Shown: positions 57,306-62,000 of the stretch, one piece after another | Layout of the letters: the number at the start of each line of letters is the position of its first letter | How positions within the stretch are numbered: position 1 is the stretch's first letter | Assembly (NCBI GenBank): GCA_014529385.2 | Contig: CM043971.1 | Span: 60,158,709 to 60,220,708 of the forward strand | DNA: 62,000 nt | From: Adiantum capillus-veneris | Lineage: Eukaryota > Streptophyta > Polypodiopsida > Polypodiales > Pteridaceae | Reading direction: 5' to 3' | Program-made: the position numbers and the translations under genes | Notes under the pieces: model-generated | What the model was told of the DNA's origin: nothing | Databases searched by the model: none | What the model saw: only the letters and a program-made list of their open reading frames with translations

Positions 57306-57653
57306 AGGTCACGTCCTCCCGGGCTTAGTCGCCAGCTGCTCCAGCACACGCCTGCTCACTTTCTCCGATTTCAGTGATCTTTGGCGAGCGTTCGCAGGTC
57401 GACAAATATTTTGGGGAGACTCGAAGAGCTTGGTCTGCTCAAAATTTTGATTTGGGCTCATTTCGGCCTCCGTTTCCACTACGGGCAGTACTGCACAGGC
57501 TATTTCGTCATTTTGTGCAGATTTTTTGTCAGTGCCGTTTTCTGCATAACAGGTGCCTTATAGTCTTCTACGGTTTGTGCTATATAGCACAAGTTGTTCC
57601 CGCTCCATTTCTCCTATTTTCGGGCAGTTTTCACATCAGGTGCAGCATTTACC

Positions 57654-59426
57654 ATGGCTGACAACAACAACACAGATGTGTTCAAGATGTTTGCTGCTAA
57701 GGACAGGTTGGATGGGGACAACTACCCTATGTGGGCTTATATGATGCAACATGTTCTTGTGTCAAAAGGTGTCTGGAACATTGTGCAGGGCATTGATGTA
57801 CGTCCTGGTTCTAAAGATGTAGGCGATGTTGAGGATGTTGCAGGTCTTGCTGAAAGGATTGCAGTTGTTAGAGTTGTTTTGCCTACGGCAGAACAAGCTC
57901 GTTGGGATGTTAAGGATGCGCAGGCTCATGCATTGATTGCGTTGTCTGTGAAGCGCACCATTATTCCTCACATCCGTTCAGCAAAATCTGCAAAACAGGC
58001 TTGGGATATTCTAGCAGGTCTTTATGCAAGCCGCAATGAGGCTAAAATTTCTTTGCTGCGTAAAGAGCTAGAGTCGAAGATTATGCATGAGGAAGATGAT
58101 ATGGACACTTTCCTTGCTAGTGTCAAGGATATCAATGAGCAACTCATTTCTGCAGGTGAAGTCATTTCGGACAGTTCCCTTGTGCAGACTGTTCTTGATG
58201 CCTTACCAGATTCCTACCAGACTTTTGCTAGTACTTGGAGACTCATGACCCAAGGAAATCCTGAAGTTGTCAAGTTTGATGCATTATGCACATTGCTGTT
58301 GCAAGAGTCACTTTCTAGAAAAAACAGGACTAGGCAGCGTGCAGTTGAACAGGCTTTTATTGTTTCTCAAAGAAAGGGTGGTAACAGTAATGCAGCCACT
58401 TCTTATGGTTCTGCTGCGAGTGGCAAAAATTCTGTTCCTAATGCTTCTGCTGGCAGCACTTCGTCTGGCAATTCTGGTGATAAGGGCAAAAAGAAGATGT
58501 GTTGCCATTATTGTAAAGCCAATGATCACTTGATCAAGTTGTGTCCTAAGTTGAAGGCCAAAGAGGCTAAGAAGAAAGAGGGTGTTTCCACTGCAAATGC
58601 TGGTTCCACTACAAATGCAGCCATTGTTGAGTCTTTTGTGAAAGGAGATTGTGATGCTGATGTTGATGCAGAATGGGCTTTTAGCGCAGAGTGCACTTAC
58701 AATCCTACTGTCCATGATGCATGCTTGTCAGTTGCTGCAGATTCACATGTGTGGTATTTCGACAGTGGTGCTACAAAGCACATTACCTCACATCGTGAAT
58801 TGTTTACCTCTCTCGAGTCTGTCCCTCATGGGAATTCAGTCACTTGTGCCAACAACGCCTCTTATCCAGTTCAGGGAGTTGGAAAGATTGTGCTCACTGC
58901 TGCTAATGGCAGTTCCTTCACACTTGTTGATGCACTTTATGTACCTGGGATCAAGAAGAATCTCTTGTCTGTATCCGCACTTGCTAGTAGACTTGGACTT
59001 GTAGTCAAATTTGTGGATGACAGATGTACAGTTCATGATCTCAGTTTTGGTGATGAAATTATTGCATCTGGGCTTTTGTGCCGTGGGCTGTATAAGCTCA
59101 CTTTGTATGACAAGTGTGGACAAAATTTTGCAAATTCTGTTGCAGATTCAAGGGCTATTTCAGATGCAAAACTTTGGCATGCACGTTTTGGTCATCTGAA
59201 TTTTGCTAGTTTGCTGCGTTTGCAGAAATCTGATATGGTTGCTTCTTTGCCGCCTCTTGAAGCACCTGTTAAACATGTTTGTGAAGGCTGTATTCTGGGT
59301 AAAATGCAGCGTTCTAAGTTTCCAAAGGATGGTTCAGTTAGGCCACATGCAGGTTGCAGCTTGTGCATAGTGATGTTTGTGGGCCCATGCAAACTCCGTC
59401 CTTGGGCAATTACCTGTACTTCGTGA
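57654..59426 (+). pseudogene. Copia-2 gag, protease and pre-integrase domain
   Basis: Start chosen at ATG 57654 (MADNNNTDVFKMF, context ACCATGG); an upstream in-frame ATG at 57594 lies in the leader and is less likely. Gag coat domain in the first 230 residues (DRLDGDNYPMWAYMM, LYASRNEAKISLL, LPDSYQTFASTW). Zinc knuckle CHYCKANDHLIKLC at about residues 283-296. Protease motif WYFDSGATKHIT with Asp at about residue 370. Pre-integrase LWHARFGHLNF and CEGCILGKMQ at about 507-550. Near 59340 one base is missing relative to copia-1 and the frame leaves the polyprotein, ending at 59426. Confidence 0.92.
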
Positions 59427-60253
59427 CTTTCATTGATGATTACTCCAGGCATGCATGGGTATTTCCGCTTAAAGAGAAGTCCGAAGTTTTTATGTGCTTC
59501 AAACAATTTTTGGCTATGGCTGAAAATGTCTCAAAATGTACTATGGGCACCCTCCATTCCGATCGAGGGGGGGAGTATATGTCTCATGAATTTAATGCAT
59601 TTCTGGCTAGTCGTGGGATAAAACACCAATGTACAGTGCCTTATACACCTCAGCAAAATGGTGTTGCTGAGAGGAAAAATAGGTCACTAACGGAAATGGC
59701 ACGATGTATGGTCAAAAGTCAAGCTTTGCCGCATTCTTTTTGGCTTGAGGCCATCATGTGTGCCACTTATGTACTTAACAGGTGTCCTATGAAAGCTTTG
59801 CAGTCTATTACTCCATATGAAGCATGGCATGATAGAAAGCCTTCTATTGAGCACATGCGTGTTTTTGGCTGTTTGGCATATGCTTTGGTGCCACAAGTGC
59901 AGTGCAGAAAATTGGATGATAAGGCTGTCAAATGTATTTTTGTTGGTTATAGTGCTGAAAGCAAAGGTTATAGGTTGTATCATCCGCAAACAAAACGTAT
60001 TCTGGTTTCACGGGATGTAGTATTTGTGGAAGATTCTGTTCAGCCCTTGCTATCATGTACTAGAGACAGTAATGTAAGCTCACAGGACATTTATGACACT
60101 TTGTTGCCTCTTTTCAGTGGTGGAAATACGAATGTAAGTTCCAATGAGGCAAATGTACAGCCTATGGAGGTTTCTGAAAATGTTTTAGAACAGCCTATTA
60201 CTGATGCAGATGTACATGATGTACTTGATCAGGAAAGGGCTGCAAATGAGTAG
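59354..60253 (+). pseudogene. Copia-2 integrase
   Basis: Continues pol after the frameshift. Core acids: Asp in LVHSDVCGPM, Asp in LHSDRGGEY and Glu in NGVAERKN, the latter two 35 residues apart as in the DD35E family. Downstream SFWLEAIMCATYVLNRCP, VFGCLAYAL, GYRLYHPQTKRI. The catalytic triad is complete. TAG at 60251 closes it nine bases before the RT ORF; the same codon is CAG in copia-1, so it is a point mutation. Confidence 0.93.
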
Positions 60254-60262
60254 GCTAGAGGT

Positions 60263-61942
60263 ATGCCAAAATGGCTGGTGCACACTTTGCGTGACAGTAA
60301 ATTGGATGCACCTTTATCTAGTCGTACTCGTTCAGGCTCTCGCCATGCATCTTATGCATCAGATTGTTATGCTTTGGCTGTGTCTAGTTTACATGATGTT
60401 GAGGAGCCTCCGTCTTTTGATGAAGCACAGAATTCAGAAAATTGGATTGCTGCCATGAAATCAGAATATGATGCACTTATAGAGAATGACACATGGACTT
60501 TATGTGATTTGCCTCCTGGCAAAAAGGCCATTGGTACGAAGTGGGTTTACAAGTTGAAACGCAAGCCGGATGGTGAGATCGATCGCCATAAGGCTCGACT
60601 TGTTGCAAAGGGTTATGCACAACAAAAAGGCATAGATTATGAAGAGACTTTTGCTCCCACTTGTCGTATGACTACTGTGCGTTTTCTATGTGCATTGGCA
60701 GCTCATTTTGGTTGGGATGTACATCAATCAGACATTGTTACTGCTTTCTTGAATGGTGACATATTTGAGGAAGTTTATGTAACGCAGCCTCGCGGTTTTG
60801 TCATAAAAGGACAAGAGGACAAAGTGTGCAAATGTAAGAAGGCTTTGTATGGGTTGAAGCAATCTCCTCGTGCTTGGTATGAGAAAGCTGACACTCATTT
60901 GGTTAAACGAGGCTTTCGTAACAGTCCAACAGAAATCACATTGTATGTAAAGCGTGAGGATGATGTATTTCTCATTGTGGTTCTTTATGTTGATGATTTG
61001 CTGATCACTGGACCAAATGAGAGACATATTGCTGAATTTAAGGCTGATTTGAATGCTACTTTCAAGATGAAAGATTTGGGGCTGTTGCATCATTACTTGG
61101 GTATACAGTTTAAGCAGTGTGATGGTGGTATTGCCTTGTGTCAGAAAAGTTACATAGAGACATTGCTATGTAAGTTTGGACTTGAGGATTGCAAACCTAT
61201 TGCCACTCCCATGGAAACAGGTTTGAAGTTGAGTCTACATGATGTTGGCGATCCTGCTGATGTCACTCTTTACCAAACTGCTGTTGGCTGCCTCATTTAT
61301 GTATGCAACACGAGGCCAGATATTCAGTTTGCAGTCTCGCAGGTCAGCAGATTTATGCATAGCCCAGGGTCTAAGCATTGGCAGGCTGTCAAGAGGATTT
61401 TCCGCTACCTTAGTGGCACTTTACATCTTGGCTTGTTTTATCCCAAGGGGGGATCATTGCCGCCAGACTTACATGCTTTTTCGGACTCAGATTGGGCTGG
61501 TTGTTTTGACACGCGAGTGTCCACAAGTGGTTTTTGTTTCATGCTTGGCAGTTCATGTATATCATGGTTGAGCAAGAAGCAACCTACTGTGGCCACTTCG
61601 AGTTGTGAGGCTGAGTACAGGGCAGTCTTCACAGCTACGGTTGAGTGTGTATGGCTCAGACGCCTTATGGCTGACTTGGGTGTTGGACAGGACACTGCCA
61701 ACACTATCTACACTGACAGTCAGAGCGCATTGGCAGTTGCGAGGAACCCAGTTTTTCATGCTCGCACAAAGCACATTGAGGTGCATTACCACTATGTCAG
61801 GGAGAGGCTCTCAGCAGGAGAGATCAGCTTGGCTTATGTGGCAACACAGGACAACCTTGCAGATCTTTTCACAAAGGCATTGTCTCGTGAGAAGCTTGAA
61901 GCTTTCCGCCAAGCTTTGGGCTTACTCCCCTTTGTGGACTGA
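60263..61942 (+). CDS. Copia-2 reverse transcriptase and RNase H
   Basis: Open over 559 codons to TGA 61940. RT: WTLCDLPPGKKAIGTKWVYK, RLVAKGYAQQKGIDYEETFA, WDVHQSDIVTAFLNGD, ALYGLKQSPRAWY, and active site LYVDDLLITG at about residue 242. RNase H acids in AFSDSDWAGC, SSCEAEYRAV and YTDSQSALAV; C-terminal end TQDNLADLFTKALSREKLEAF. All key residues are present. It is the 3' half of one polyprotein with the preceding ORFs; the Met at 60263 is not a natural start. Confidence 0.95.
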   Translation: MPKWLVHTLRDSKLDAPLSSRTRSGSRHASYASDCYALAVSSLHDVEEPPSFDEAQNSENWIAAMKSEYDALIENDTWTLCDLPPGKKAIGTKWVYKLKRKPDGEIDRHKARLVAKGYAQQKGIDYEETFAPTCRMTTVRFLCALAAHFGWDVHQSDIVTAFLNGDIFEEVYVTQPRGFVIKGQEDKVCKCKKALYGLKQSPRAWYEKADTHLVKRGFRNSPTEITLYVKREDDVFLIVVLYVDDLLITGPNERHIAEFKADLNATFKMKDLGLLHHYLGIQFKQCDGGIALCQKSYIETLLCKFGLEDCKPIATPMETGLKLSLHDVGDPADVTLYQTAVGCLIYVCNTRPDIQFAVSQVSRFMHSPGSKHWQAVKRIFRYLSGTLHLGLFYPKGGSLPPDLHAFSDSDWAGCFDTRVSTSGFCFMLGSSCISWLSKKQPTVATSSCEAEYRAVFTATVECVWLRRLMADLGVGQDTANTIYTDSQSALAVARNPVFHARTKHIEVHYHYVRERLSAGEISLAYVATQDNLADLFTKALSREKLEAFRQALGLLPFVD

Positions 61943-62000
61943 TCCTATCCTCAGGGCATGGCACTTCCCTTTACTCATGTGCCAGCTCTCGTTCACCGCA

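Larger units (their letters stand above)
57065..62000 (+). mobile_element. Copia-2: nearly intact Ty1/copia element, runs off the window
   Basis: 5' LTR, perfect primer site, gag-protease-integrase-RT-RNase H and the start of the 3' untranslated part; the 3' LTR should begin shortly after 62000. Same family as copia-1. Only two clear coding lesions: a missing base near 59340 (frameshift) and TAG at 60251 where copia-1 has CAG. Bases before the LTR are TCAAT. It sits inside G2 RNase H. Confidence 0.95.

Overview
This window looks like intergenic DNA of a large, repeat-rich land-plant genome. Every coding stretch I recognise belongs to an LTR retrotransposon, and the primer sites include plant-type ones (TGGTATCAGAGC, complementary to initiator tRNA-Met). 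I see no host gene, rRNA, tRNA, CRISPR or prokaryotic operon. The species cannot be read from the sequence; a non-angiosperm vascular plant is a guess.

Layout. 1-4210: broken ends of several elements (a possible copia-type LTR, a 2.3-kb piece of a Ty3/gypsy 3' region, an inverted copia 3' end, a piece of a gag-only element). 4211-36669: one very large Ty3/gypsy element on the + strand, 'G1' (5' LTR, primer site, long leader with palindromes, gag, protease, RT, RNase H, integrase, a second protease-like domain, a coiled-coil ORF, polypurine tract, start of the 3' LTR). G1 is split by three insertions that each have a perfect 5-bp target duplication: copia-1 (11315-16362, ACGAT), an element made almost wholly of a 4.1-kb LTR (16858-21144, GTGAT), and a non-autonomous element with 0.5-kb LTRs (23160-27780, ACAAG). 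Without them G1 spans about 18.5 kb up to the point where its 3' LTR is cut. 36696-42154: a minus-strand element with about 1.2-kb LTRs and only a gag-like gene, lying where the G1 3' LTR is cut off. 42200-43960: a cluster of ACGT-containing palindromes, GA/CT microsatellites and AT-rich CATATAGA repeats. 43975-50428: two related satellites whose monomers are largely self-complementary. 50429-57064: a second gypsy element, 'G2', on the minus strand, cut in RNase H by copia-2 (57065 to the window end), which is nearly intact.

How the parts relate. Copia-1, copia-2 and the inverted fragment at 3045-3521 are one family; copia-2 has only two obvious coding lesions, while copia-1 has many stops, deletions and an in-frame duplication of its integrase core. 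G1 and G2 are different gypsy families, but both carry a long ORF with coiled coils between integrase and 3' LTR.

The most unusual observations are: (1) a retropepsin-like domain with an intact DSGA motif, in frame after the G1 integrase and followed by a basic tail with repeated tryptophan motifs, while the normal-position protease has ESGA; (2) a 24-bp perfect palindrome, changed internally only at its CpG centre, repeated at about 284-bp spacing upstream of the coiled-coil ORF and again in the G1 leader; (3) an approximately 189-bp satellite, about 30 copies, in which each monomer can form two hairpins.
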